Below, piece after piece: positions 24,482 through 32,566 of a stretch of 64,000 nt of DNA (positions within the stretch are counted from its first letter, which is position 1; every line of letters begins with the position of its first letter). The DNA is from Croceicoccus sp. Ery15 (GTDB lineage Bacteria > Pseudomonadota > Alphaproteobacteria > Sphingomonadales > Sphingomonadaceae), in the NCBI RefSeq assembly GCF_020985305.1, contig NZ_CP087588.1, positions 1,054,001 to 1,118,000 on the forward strand, read 5' to 3'. Below the pieces are notes generated by a model. It did no database searches and had not been told where the DNA came from. It worked only from the letters and a program-made list of their open reading frames with translations. A program made the position numbers and the translations under genes.

Positions 24482-25627
24482 ATGAATGCCCTGACCCTGT
24501 TCTCGCTGCCCGCCGCGAAAGGCACCGGCCTTACCGTCGAATCCATCATCAGTGGCGAGGGTACCGAGAGCGAGGAAAATGGCGGAAACGCGCCATTCGC
24601 GGCCCTGTTCGACATGCTTCTGGTTGCGCAGCCCGTTGCCGTTCCGGTGGCTGCGGGCGATGGAAATGCGGCAGTATCTGTTGCCGCGACCGGCAAGAAC
24701 CTGCCGGTCTTGCCGGTCGCCGAGACGGCCTTGCCGGACATCGCCGCGCCGCTTGACCCTGTTACGGCTGATCCCGCGCAGCCGGTCCCGGACCTCCCAT
24801 TTGCGGACTCGCCATTTGCGGACGCGCTTCCAGACGATCCGGCTCCGGCCAAATTCGTACCGCAGACCGGCCCCGCCCCCCGCATGCCGGAACCTGCGAC
24901 CGTAGCCGCGCCCGTTGTTAAAAGTCTCCCCGCGTCTGCTGCCCAAATAGTCACCACCGTTCAGACCGTACTTGACGGAAGCGACACTACCCCTGCCCCG
25001 ATCGGGACGCGCGAAACCCCACCCGCGACCGAACTGCCCGAAGCCAGTGAAGCGCCCGCCCCCTCACCCGCGAAAATCCTCGCAGCTCGCAGCGGTGGCG
25101 AGATGCAAGTGCAATTGACGATCAGCCAGCCCGTCGAGGCGAGGGCTGCCCATGCCAGCCCCGCCACCATCGAACGCACCGACCCGTTTCAGGGCGCGCA
25201 GCGCCTGGAAGAGCTGGTGCAGGCCATCGCCCATGCGCGCGAAACGGGCAGCAATCAGCCAGTTCGCGCTACCATTTCGCATGCCGAGTTCGGCGTTCTC
25301 GCCCTGCGCCTGTCGCGTGAGGATGGCGGCGTGACCGCACAGATCGCCAGCAGCGATGCCGGCTTTGCCCCTGCCGCGCATCATGCTCTGCGCACCGCCG
25401 CCGAAGCCGGCCTGCCGGGCCAAAACCGCGGTGAGGATCAGCCCCGGCATCAGGGCACCGCAGCCGAACAGCAGACCCAGTCGAACAGCCAGTCGAATAG
25501 CCATTCACAGGGCCAGCAAAACCGTGCCGCCACCCGCAGCGACGTGCGCACCGATACGGCATCCACCGCGCCCGAGGGTGAGACCGCCGAACCCACCGAA
25601 CCCCGCGCGAGCGGCCTCTACGCCTGA
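24482..25627 (+). CDS. fliK: Flagellar hook-length control protein FliK
   Basis: A 381-residue protein with a long Pro/Ala-rich N-terminal ruler-like region and a C-terminal FliK-type domain (MQVQLTISQPVEARAAHASP, IREEL-like LEELVQAIAH, SHAEFGVLALRLSREDGGVT) followed by a Gln/Ser-rich tail. FliK measures hook length and switches export from hook to filament subunits through FlhB. Placement between fliJ and fliL is the normal slot. The family is poorly conserved; domain order and position support the call. Confidence 0.86.
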   Translation: MNALTLFSLPAAKGTGLTVESIISGEGTESEENGGNAPFAALFDMLLVAQPVAVPVAAGDGNAAVSVAATGKNLPVLPVAETALPDIAAPLDPVTADPAQPVPDLPFADSPFADALPDDPAPAKFVPQTGPAPRMPEPATVAAPVVKSLPASAAQIVTTVQTVLDGSDTTPAPIGTRETPPATELPEASEAPAPSPAKILAARSGGEMQVQLTISQPVEARAAHASPATIERTDPFQGAQRLEELVQAIAHARETGSNQPVRATISHAEFGVLALRLSREDGGVTAQIASSDAGFAPAAHHALRTAAEAGLPGQNRGEDQPRHQGTAAEQQTQSNSQSNSHSQGQQNRAATRSDVRTDTASTAPEGETAEPTEPRASGLYA

Positions 25628-25668
25628 GCGTCCGCGCCATTACCGCCATACCACCGAACGGACCCGAC

Positions 25669-26229
25669 ATGAGCAAGCAAGAGAAATCCGAAATGAGAAA
25701 GAAGGGCGGCAGCCGCCTGTTCATCGCCATGGGCGCGGTCGCGCTGCTTTCGGCGGGCGGCGGCGGGGCCTATGCCATGATGCGCGGTGGTTTGATGCCC
25801 GGGCATGAGGCAAAGGACAATACCCCGCGCCTGATCCGCAAGGGCGACAGCGACCCCTATCCCGCTGCCGAGGACACGCCCGCCGAAGTCTATGGCGATG
25901 GCGGCAGCGAGTATCGCACGGCCTATTACAGCTTTGCCGACAGCTTCACATCGAACCTCAAGGGTTCGGACGGTCTGGTTCAGCTGAGCCTTGCGGCTTC
26001 CACGCGCCGCGACGGGCGGGTGCTGATGTGGATGCAGCAGCACGAACTGGCCATACGTTCCTCCATCCTGACGGTTCTGGCCGACACGGGCGAGGACGAG
26101 CTGGGCACGATCGCGGGCAAGCAGGCGCTGCGCAAGCGGCTGACGGCAGCCATCAATGACGAACTTGTCGCCCATGAAGGCTTTGGCGGGGTCGATCAGG
26201 TCTATTTCCGCAGCTTTATCGTCCAGTGA
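25669..26229 (+). CDS. fliL: Flagellar basal body-associated protein FliL
   Basis: A 186-residue single-pass inner-membrane protein: basic N-terminus (EMRKKGGSR), a helix (LFIAMGAVALLSAGGGGAYA) and a periplasmic stomatin-like domain ending AHEGFGGVDQVYFRSFIVQ. FliL rings surround the stators and support torque. It is followed directly by fliM, as in most flagellar operons. Confidence 0.9.
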   Translation: MSKQEKSEMRKKGGSRLFIAMGAVALLSAGGGGAYAMMRGGLMPGHEAKDNTPRLIRKGDSDPYPAAEDTPAEVYGDGGSEYRTAYYSFADSFTSNLKGSDGLVQLSLAASTRRDGRVLMWMQQHELAIRSSILTVLADTGEDELGTIAGKQALRKRLTAAINDELVAHEGFGGVDQVYFRSFIVQ

Positions 26230-27134
26230 CCGCCATGGACCAAAGCTTCTCCATTGCCGCAGAACGGCTTGCCGCGCAGCATTGTGCGGAACTGACCGCC
26301 CCGCGCCGTACAGCGCCCGATCACGGCGCAGGCCTGTCCCGCTTTGCACGCCGCATGGCGCTGGTCCTTCCCGATCTGCTGGCGGGGTTAGGCGACGATA
26401 TGCATTTCGCGATTACCGCCGCGGACCCGTGCTGCGGAGAGCCTGCAGAAATGCTGCAAGGCGATGGTCAGGGGTTCAGCCATGTCGTGCTGGGGTCGGG
26501 CAAAAGCGGTGATGATTTCGTGCTGTCGATCGAACGGCGCGCCGTGTTCGAAATGCTGGACCGCGCGTTCGGCGGCGACGGCCGGATCGCAGGCGATCTG
26601 CCCGATGTGCTGCCGCTGTCGGGCCAGTCGATCCTGATGCGTCTGGAACGCGGAATTGCCGATGTGGTGGCCGCACTTGCGCCGGCGCACGCCCTCCCCA
26701 CGCTGCATATCGGTCGGCGCGAGGACGATATTTCAATGCTGCGCCCCTTTGTGCGCGAGGATGCGGTGCACCGCCTTGCCTTGTCGGTCCGCTGCGGCGA
26801 TTCCGATCCGTGGACGCTGATGATCACCATGCGGGCCGCCATGGCCGAATTGCTGGCCGAGGCGAATGCCGGCAAGGCCAGACATGCGGCCATCGCCCCG
26901 CATGATGCCCCCTTTGCCGATATTCCGCTGCGCCTGCGCGCGACGCTGATCGACATGCGCCTTCCGCTCAGCCGCCTGGGCGGGTTGAAGCCGGGCGACA
27001 TGATCCCCGTATCCGTGGCGCGCAGCGTGCCGCTGGCGCTGGGCGATACGATCGTCGCGCATGGCACAGTCGGCGAAATCGACGACCGCGTCGCGCTGCA
27101 GATCACCAGCGCCTTTTCCCGTTCCGCATCCTGA
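26226..27134 (+). CDS. fliM: Flagellar motor switch protein FliM, divergent
   Basis: A 302-residue protein from a GTG that overlaps fliL by 4 nt (299 from the ATG at 26235). The middle domain aligns with FliM (LSRFARRMALVLPDLLAGLG; an FGGDG motif) and the C-terminus is a SpoA domain (IPLRLRATLIDMRLPLSRLG, LKPGDMIPV). The usual N-terminal LSQ-EIDALL motif that binds CheY-P is absent; the protein starts MDQSFSIAAERL. Context between fliL and fliN makes the identity secure, but control by CheY may differ. Confidence 0.9.
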   Translation: MTAMDQSFSIAAERLAAQHCAELTAPRRTAPDHGAGLSRFARRMALVLPDLLAGLGDDMHFAITAADPCCGEPAEMLQGDGQGFSHVVLGSGKSGDDFVLSIERRAVFEMLDRAFGGDGRIAGDLPDVLPLSGQSILMRLERGIADVVAALAPAHALPTLHIGRREDDISMLRPFVREDAVHRLALSVRCGDSDPWTLMITMRAAMAELLAEANAGKARHAAIAPHDAPFADIPLRLRATLIDMRLPLSRLGGLKPGDMIPVSVARSVPLALGDTIVAHGTVGEIDDRVALQITSAFSRSAS

Positions 27135-27146
27135 AAGGGTTTCCCG

Positions 27147-27425
27147 ATGCATTCCGATCCGCTGAATTTCCTGAAAGATGTCGACGTCCGCCTTTCGGTC
27201 GAACTGGGCGCGGCGCTGATGCCGCTGCGCGATGTGATGGCTTTGCGCGAAGAAAGCGTCGTGCCTCTCGACCGCCTGACCGACGAGCTGGTCGATATCG
27301 CCGTCAATGGCCGCCGCATCGCGCGCGGAGAAGTGGTGGTGCAAGGCAACCGCTTTGCCCTGCGCATTATCGAGATGGAAGGGCACGAGCCTGCCGCCAG
27401 CACTGCCGAACCGGTGGAGGCCTGA
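27147..27425 (+). CDS. fliN: Flagellar motor switch protein FliN
   Basis: A 92-residue protein that is essentially one SpoA domain: VDVRLSVELGAALMPLRDVM, then VVPLDRLTDELVDIAVNGRR and GEVVVQGNRFALRI. It forms the lower C ring with FliM and binds FliH for export delivery. It is shorter than E. coli FliN (137) because the disordered N-terminus is missing. Confidence 0.95.
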   Translation: MHSDPLNFLKDVDVRLSVELGAALMPLRDVMALREESVVPLDRLTDELVDIAVNGRRIARGEVVVQGNRFALRIIEMEGHEPAASTAEPVEA

Positions 27426-27430
27426 GCGTC

Positions 27431-27709
27431 ATGTTCGAATATCTGCTGAAACTGGCGATCATGCTGCCTGCCATCGGATTGCTGGCATGGGGCTGCCAGA
27501 AGCTGGCGAAAAAAATGCAGGACCGCGTGGGCGCGCCGGTTCAGGGCAAGTCGGCGCGTATCATCGAAACGACGATGCTATCGCCATCGCTCAAGCTTGC
27601 GGTCATCGAATTCCACGGGCGTGAAATTCTGGTCTCGGCATCCCGCACGGGCCTCACCCGTCTGGCAGAGGCCCCTGCCCGCGCCTCCGCCGAAGGTCTG
27701 GACCGTTGA
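27431..27709 (+). CDS. fliO: Flagellar biosynthesis protein FliO
   Basis: A 92-residue protein with one transmembrane helix (LLKLAIMLPAIGLLAWGCQK) and a cytoplasmic domain of FliO type (ARIIETTMLSPSLKLAVIEF, GREILVSASRTGLTRL). FliO helps assemble the FliP pore. It sits between fliN and fliP as expected; its stop overlaps the TTG start of fliP. Confidence 0.85.
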   Translation: MFEYLLKLAIMLPAIGLLAWGCQKLAKKMQDRVGAPVQGKSARIIETTMLSPSLKLAVIEFHGREILVSASRTGLTRLAEAPARASAEGLDR

Positions 27710-28458
27710 GACGCGCCGCGATCTGGCTGGCTGGCGGCATTGCCGCCCTGCCCTTTCCCGCATGGGCGCAAGAGGCTGTTCCCGGAGCGCTCGACCGTGC
27801 TTTCGGAACGCTGGAGGCAGCCAATGGCGGATCGCTGAGCCTGTCGCTGCAATTGCTGCTGGTGATGGGGCTGCTGACGATCCTGCCCAGCCTGATCCTG
27901 ATGATGACCAGCTTCACCCGCATCTTGATCGTGCTGGCCATTTTGCGGCAGGCGCTGGGGTTGCAGCAATCGCCGCCCAATCAGGTTCTGATCGGCCTGT
28001 CGCTGTTTCTGTCGCTGTTCGTGATGGCGCCCACGCTGGAGCAGGTGAACGCCCGCGCCATCGCACCCTATGCCGCAGACCGGATTCCCGCCGAAACCGC
28101 GATCGCCAATGCGGGTGAGGAATTCCACGCCTTTATGCTGCGCCAGACGCGAGAGCGCGACCTGATGATGTTTGCCGACATCGCCAATGCGCCCAAGTTC
28201 GAAAGCCCCGAAGCGGTGCCGTTCTCGATCCTGCTGCCTGCATTCGTCACCAGCGAGCTGAAAACCGCGTTCCAGATCGGTTTCATGCTGTTCCTGCCGT
28301 TTCTGGTTATCGACCTTGTCGTCTCGTCCGTGTTGATGAGCCTTGGCATGATGATGATGAGCCCGATGATCGTCTCGCTGCCGTTCAAGCTGTTGCTGTT
28401 CGTGCTGGTCGATGGCTGGGCCATGCTGATGGGCTCGCTTGCCCAAAGCTTTGCCTGA
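27706..28458 (+). CDS. fliP: Flagellar export gate protein FliP
   Basis: A 250-residue protein with a cleavable signal sequence (AAIWLAGGIAALPFPAWAQ), then the conserved helices MMTSFTRILIVLAILRQALG, NQVLIGLSLFLSLFVMAPTL and IGFMLFLPFLVIDLVVSSVL. FliP forms the core of the export gate with FliQ and FliR. The start is a TTG overlapping the fliO stop; no ATG or GTG would keep the signal peptide. Confidence 0.96.
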   Translation: MRRAAIWLAGGIAALPFPAWAQEAVPGALDRAFGTLEAANGGSLSLSLQLLLVMGLLTILPSLILMMTSFTRILIVLAILRQALGLQQSPPNQVLIGLSLFLSLFVMAPTLEQVNARAIAPYAADRIPAETAIANAGEEFHAFMLRQTRERDLMMFADIANAPKFESPEAVPFSILLPAFVTSELKTAFQIGFMLFLPFLVIDLVVSSVLMSLGMMMMSPMIVSLPFKLLLFVLVDGWAMLMGSLAQSFA

Positions 28459-28472
28459 AGGGGAGACGGCGC

Positions 28473-28748
28473 ATGGAAAGCGATGCCCTGCCCCTGCTGG
28501 CGCTGGCCGACCGGATGCTGTGGATCACCGCGCTGGTCGCCGCGCCCGTGCTGATCGCCTCGCTGGCGGTGGGCCTGCTGATCGGATTGATACAGGCGGC
28601 CACATCGGTCAATGAACAGACATTGACCTTCGTGCCCAAGCTGGCCGTAACCGCGCTGGTGCTGGTGTTGCTGGGCGGCGCGATGATGGGGCTGGTGGGC
28701 GAATTCGCGACGGAGATCTTCACCGAAATCGCGCGGATTTCGCAATGA
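28473..28748 (+). CDS. fliQ: Flagellar export gate protein FliQ
   Basis: A 91-residue protein with two transmembrane helices around the conserved PVLIASLAVGLLIGLIQAAT and SVNEQTLTFVPKLAVTALVL segments, diagnostic of FliQ. GGGGAG precedes the ATG. It overlaps fliR by 4 nt. Confidence 0.96.
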   Translation: MESDALPLLALADRMLWITALVAAPVLIASLAVGLLIGLIQAATSVNEQTLTFVPKLAVTALVLVLLGGAMMGLVGEFATEIFTEIARISQ

Positions 28749-29530
28749 TCCAGACCGATTTCGGACTGGGCGGGATCGAGGCCGAGTTCTGGCGCTGGGT
28801 CTTTGTGATGACACGTACCGGCGCCGCGATGGCCGTCGCCCCGCTGTTCGGCGCCAGCAGCGTGCCTCCGCAGGTCCGCGTCATCGCGGGCGGCGCTGTG
28901 GCGATCTTTCTGTGCGCATGGTTCCCCGCCATCCGCGCGCCCGACGAATTGCTGTCGGTCGGCGGCATGGTCATCGTTGCGGGAGAGGTTCTGATCGGGC
29001 TTGCCATGGGCTTCATGTTGCAGATCGCCTTTGCCGCGCCCGTCATGGCGGCCGAAGTGATTTCGGGCACGATGGGCATGTCGATGGCCACGGCCGTCGA
29101 TCCCGGCAGCGGCGCGCAATCGCCGGCGCTGGGGCAATATTTCACCGTGGTCATGACCCTGGTGTTTCTGGCCCTTGGCGCGCATCTGCACTGGATCCGC
29201 CTGTTGGTCGAAAGCTATGGGGCGTTTCCGCCGGGTTCGCCGTGGTTTTCCGCCGAGCGTTCGGGAATGCTGCTGGGCTTCGGCTCCACCATGTTCGTCA
29301 GCGCCATCGTGATCGCGCTGCCCGTCACTTTCGTGTTGCTTATGGCGCAAATCGTCACCGGCGTGCTCAGCCGGTCGGCGCCGTCGCTCAACCTGTTCGC
29401 GCTCGGCCTGCCGCTGGGCGTTCTGGCGGGTCTGGTGGCGCTGATCGCCAGCCTGCCGGTGTTGCACGAGCAGCTGGCCGATTTGTCGATGAATGCCGTG
29501 CTGGCCACCGAAGGGCTGATCGCACCATGA
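28745..29530 (+). CDS. fliR: Flagellar export gate protein FliR
   Basis: A 261-residue polytopic membrane protein with FliR landmarks: VMTRTGAAMAVAPLFGASSV, AAEVISGTMGMSMATAVDPG, and LNLFALGLPLGVLAGLVALI near the end. It completes the FliPQR pore. The ATG overlaps fliQ, and the stop overlaps the flhB start. Confidence 0.96.
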   Translation: MIQTDFGLGGIEAEFWRWVFVMTRTGAAMAVAPLFGASSVPPQVRVIAGGAVAIFLCAWFPAIRAPDELLSVGGMVIVAGEVLIGLAMGFMLQIAFAAPVMAAEVISGTMGMSMATAVDPGSGAQSPALGQYFTVVMTLVFLALGAHLHWIRLLVESYGAFPPGSPWFSAERSGMLLGFGSTMFVSAIVIALPVTFVLLMAQIVTGVLSRSAPSLNLFALGLPLGVLAGLVALIASLPVLHEQLADLSMNAVLATEGLIAP

Positions 29531-30669
29531 GCGGGGAGTCATCCGCGGGCGAAAAGACCTTTGCCCCAACCGACAAGCGCAAGCGCGATGCCGCGCAGAA
29601 CGGCGATGTGCTGCGTTCGCGCGAACTGGCGACGGCCGCCGCCGTACTGGTGGGCGGCGCGTGGCTGATGTGGGCGGGCGGCTGGCTGCTGGAGAACCTG
29701 TCGACCGCATTGCGGCTGGGCCTGTCGTGGGATCGCGCCGAATTGCAGCATTTCGATCCCGCAGGCGCGATGACGGCGTTGATGGTCGCGCTGCTGCCGC
29801 CGGTTTGCGTGCTGGGTCTGGTTGTCGTCGCATCTTCCATCTTTTCCCAACTCGGCTTTGGCACCGGGGTCTGGGTGGGCAAGAACCTGTCGTTCAAGGG
29901 CTCGCGCCTGAATCCGCTGTCAGGGTTGAAGCGCATGTTCGGCCCCAACGGGCTGATCGAAATGGCCAAGGGGCTGGCCAAGGTCGCCCTGCTGATGGCG
30001 ATCGCGTGGGCTTGGGGCAAAAGCCATTATCGCGGCTTTGCCTCGCTTGGACGCGGCGAATTGATGCAGCAACTGGGTTTTGCATGGGACGCGCTGATCG
30101 CGCTGGTATTCGCGCTGGGTGTGGGCCTGCTCGCCATCGCCCTGATCGATGTGCCGGTGCAATTGCTGCGCCGAAACAAGCGCCTGATGATGAGCCTTCA
30201 GGAAATCCGCGACGAGCACAAGGATGCCGAAGGATCGCCCGAGCAAAAGGGCGCGATCCGCGACCGGCAGCGAAAACTGGCCGCGGGTGCGCTGGCCCCC
30301 GCCATGCGCGAGGCGCAATTCGTGATCGCCAATCCCACCCATTTCTCGGTCGCGCTGTGCTATGATCCGGCCAAGGCGCATGCCCCCGTGCTGCTGGCCA
30401 AGGGGCGCGGCGACAAGGCGCTGGCGATGCGCGATCTGGCGGCGGAATATGGCGTGCCCGTGCTGGAATATCCGCTGCTGGCACGCGCCGTCTATTTCAC
30501 CACGCAGGAACGGCAGGTGATCCGCCATGACCTGTATTCGGCAGTGGCAGCGCTGCTGGCATTCGTATTCGCGCTGAAACGGGGCGAAAGCCCGCGCGCA
30601 CCGATGGTCGATGTGCCCGTATCGCTGCATTTCGATGCCGATGGCCGCGCATCGGCAAGGCACCCTTAA
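29527..30669 (+). CDS. flhB: Flagellar export switch protein FlhB
   Basis: A 380-residue protein with four transmembrane helices and a cytoplasmic domain containing the self-cleavage motif NPTH (residues 269-272 in VIANPTHFSVALCYD). Cleavage between Asn and Pro, prompted by FliK, switches export from hook to filament. The ATG at 29527 overlaps fliR by 4 nt; the frame is open upstream, but that is antisense of codon use, not coding. It is placed after fliR as in many alphaproteobacteria. Confidence 0.97.
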   Translation: MSGESSAGEKTFAPTDKRKRDAAQNGDVLRSRELATAAAVLVGGAWLMWAGGWLLENLSTALRLGLSWDRAELQHFDPAGAMTALMVALLPPVCVLGLVVVASSIFSQLGFGTGVWVGKNLSFKGSRLNPLSGLKRMFGPNGLIEMAKGLAKVALLMAIAWAWGKSHYRGFASLGRGELMQQLGFAWDALIALVFALGVGLLAIALIDVPVQLLRRNKRLMMSLQEIRDEHKDAEGSPEQKGAIRDRQRKLAAGALAPAMREAQFVIANPTHFSVALCYDPAKAHAPVLLAKGRGDKALAMRDLAAEYGVPVLEYPLLARAVYFTTQERQVIRHDLYSAVAALLAFVFALKRGESPRAPMVDVPVSLHFDADGRASARHP

Positions 30670-30690
30670 ATTCGCGTCCCCGCAACCGTT
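30667..30690 (+). promoter_or_regulatory. Weak candidate sigma-28 promoter of fliD
   Basis: TAAA at 30667-30670 is followed after 15 nt by CCGTTT at 30686, the same layout as before flgM and flagellin. The -10 would be only about 14 nt upstream of the fliD ATG, leaving almost no leader and spanning the ribosome-binding site, so it is doubtful. Confidence 0.25.
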
Positions 30691-30699
30691 TGAGGCAGC

Positions 30700-32133
30700 A
30701 TGACCACGACCAGCGCCACATCCGCCACCAGCAGCCTGATCTCCGCGCTTGGCGCGGGCAGCGGGATCGACATGGCGCAGCTCGCCAGCGATCTGGCCGC
30801 CGCGCAATATGCGACCCGTATCGACCGGCTGGCAGCCAAATCCGAAACGCTGCAGGCGCAGATATCGGCTGCCTCCGACCTTAAAAGCATGATGCTCAGC
30901 CTTGCGACATCGTTGGGAGAGCGGGTGCGCGTGGGCGATCTGTCCACCCAGCCCAGCCTCGACAATGCATCGGTGGCCAAGGCCGTGTTGTCGGGCACGC
31001 AGCAGCCCAAAGGAACCTATTCGCTGGAAGTGGAACAGCTGGCACAAGGCCAAATGCTGGCCAGCACCGCGTTCGGATCGCGCAGCGATAGTGTCGGCGC
31101 AGGCACGATCACCATCCGGTTCGGCACGGTGGACGGAGCCAGTTTTACCGACAGCGCATCGAAGGCGCCGGTCGATATCGCCATATCGCCGGGGATGACC
31201 CTTGCCCAGACAGCGCAGGCGATCAACGCTTCGGGCGCGGGAGTAACGGCCTATGTTTCGGACACGGTCGATGGCGCGCGTCTGGTTATCAAGGGGCCGG
31301 AAGGGGCCGAAAGCGGCTTTGTCCTCGACGTGACAGAGGATGGGGCCAATCCTGGCCTGTCCGCACTCGCCTGGCAGCCGGGATCGGCGGGCGGCACGCT
31401 GCTGCAACAGGGGCAGGATGCGCGCGTCAGGATCGACGGGCTGGTGCAGACTTCGCCCGGCAACACGCTGACCGATGCCCTTCCCGGCGTCACGCTGACC
31501 CTGACGGGTGCGAATGCGGGCGCACCGACGACGGTGCGTTTCGCCGATCCGTCATCCGCGATTACCGAGGCGATGCAGGACCTGACATCCGCACTGAACG
31601 AGATTGCCGCCGTGCTGAATGCCGCAACCGATCCGCTGACCGGCGATCTGGCCCGCGACAGCGGCGCGCGGGCACTGCGCCAGTCCTTCTCTGCACTGGC
31701 AGGCAAGATCATCATGCCCGGCGCTGCCGAAGGGGGCATACGCAGCCTGTCGGATCTGGGATTGAAGATCACGCGCTATGGCACGTTCGAATTGGATAAT
31801 GCCCGTCTGGCCGTCGCGATGGCACGCGATCCCGAAGGGGTGGCGGCGTTGTTCACCACCGGCGTCACCGGTGTTTACGCCACGTTTGATTCACTGTCGC
31901 GCAGTGTCAGCGCGGTAGGCAATCCGGGCAGCCTGGCGGGCTCTCTGTCGCGCTATAACGCCGAATTGCTGGAACTGGGCGAGGATCAGGCCGATCTGGC
32001 CGAGGATCAGGAAGCCACCCGCGCACGGCTTGCCGCCCGCTTTGCCGTTTCGGACAGCCGGATCACGCGTTACCAGTCCACGCTCAGCTTTCTTGAAAAC
32101 CAGATCGCCGCATGGAACGCGGATAAGGGCTGA
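30700..32133 (+). CDS. fliD: Flagellar filament cap protein FliD
   Basis: A 477-residue protein. The N-terminus (SLISALGAGSGIDMAQLASD) carries the GSGID motif of FliD; the FliD N- and C-terminal domains follow, with DLTSALNEIAAVLNAATDPL, RSLSDLGLKITRYGTFELDN and a C-terminal coiled coil (LAEDQEATRARLAARFAVSD). FliD caps the growing filament and promotes flagellin folding. It overlaps fliS by 1 nt (TGATG). Confidence 0.95.
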   Translation: MTTTSATSATSSLISALGAGSGIDMAQLASDLAAAQYATRIDRLAAKSETLQAQISAASDLKSMMLSLATSLGERVRVGDLSTQPSLDNASVAKAVLSGTQQPKGTYSLEVEQLAQGQMLASTAFGSRSDSVGAGTITIRFGTVDGASFTDSASKAPVDIAISPGMTLAQTAQAINASGAGVTAYVSDTVDGARLVIKGPEGAESGFVLDVTEDGANPGLSALAWQPGSAGGTLLQQGQDARVRIDGLVQTSPGNTLTDALPGVTLTLTGANAGAPTTVRFADPSSAITEAMQDLTSALNEIAAVLNAATDPLTGDLARDSGARALRQSFSALAGKIIMPGAAEGGIRSLSDLGLKITRYGTFELDNARLAVAMARDPEGVAALFTTGVTGVYATFDSLSRSVSAVGNPGSLAGSLSRYNAELLELGEDQADLAEDQEATRARLAARFAVSDSRITRYQSTLSFLENQIAAWNADKG

Positions 32134-32510
32134 TGCTGTCGGGCAGGGTCCATCCGGCAGAAGCGTACAGGCAAGTGGAATTCGATGCCCGCGTCCATGG
32201 CGCCAGCCCGCAAGAGCTTGCCTCGATCTGTTTCGAACAGCTGACAGGCGCGCTGGGCACGGCGATCCATGCGCAGGAAACAGGCGATCCGGTGCTACGC
32301 AGCCGTTCGCTCTCGCGCGCCGTGTCCAGCCTGCTGGCGCTGGAAATGGGGCTGTCGGGCGACGATCCGGTGGTGATGGCGATGCGCGACCTCTATGGCC
32401 GGGCGCGGTCGTCGATCCTGTCCTGCGCAGTTCAATTCGATGCCGACAGGCTGGACCATATCCGGCGCGACTTTATCGATATTCACGCCGCGCTGTCGGG
32501 CAGCAATTAA
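32133..32510 (+). CDS. fliS: Flagellin export chaperone FliS
   Basis: A 125-residue helical protein with the FliS pattern: YRQVEFDARVHGASPQELAS followed by ICFEQLTGALGTAI and a helix bundle (SLLALEMGL). FliS binds the flagellin C-terminus and prevents early polymerisation. It closes the flagellar cluster; a strong hairpin follows. Confidence 0.9.
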   Translation: MLSGRVHPAEAYRQVEFDARVHGASPQELASICFEQLTGALGTAIHAQETGDPVLRSRSLSRAVSSLLALEMGLSGDDPVVMAMRDLYGRARSSILSCAVQFDADRLDHIRRDFIDIHAALSGSN

Positions 32511-32516
32511 CGAAAA

Positions 32517-32544
32517 CCCCCTCCCGGCATGGCCGGAAAGGGGG
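32517..32544. terminator. Terminator after fliS
   Basis: CCCCCT (32517-32522) pairs with AGGGGG (32539-32544) and CCGGC (32524-32528) with GCCGG (32532-32536), a GC-rich hairpin between the convergent fliS and OmpA genes. Confidence 0.75.
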
Positions 32545-32566
32545 CTCTCGCCTCATAGCAGATCTC

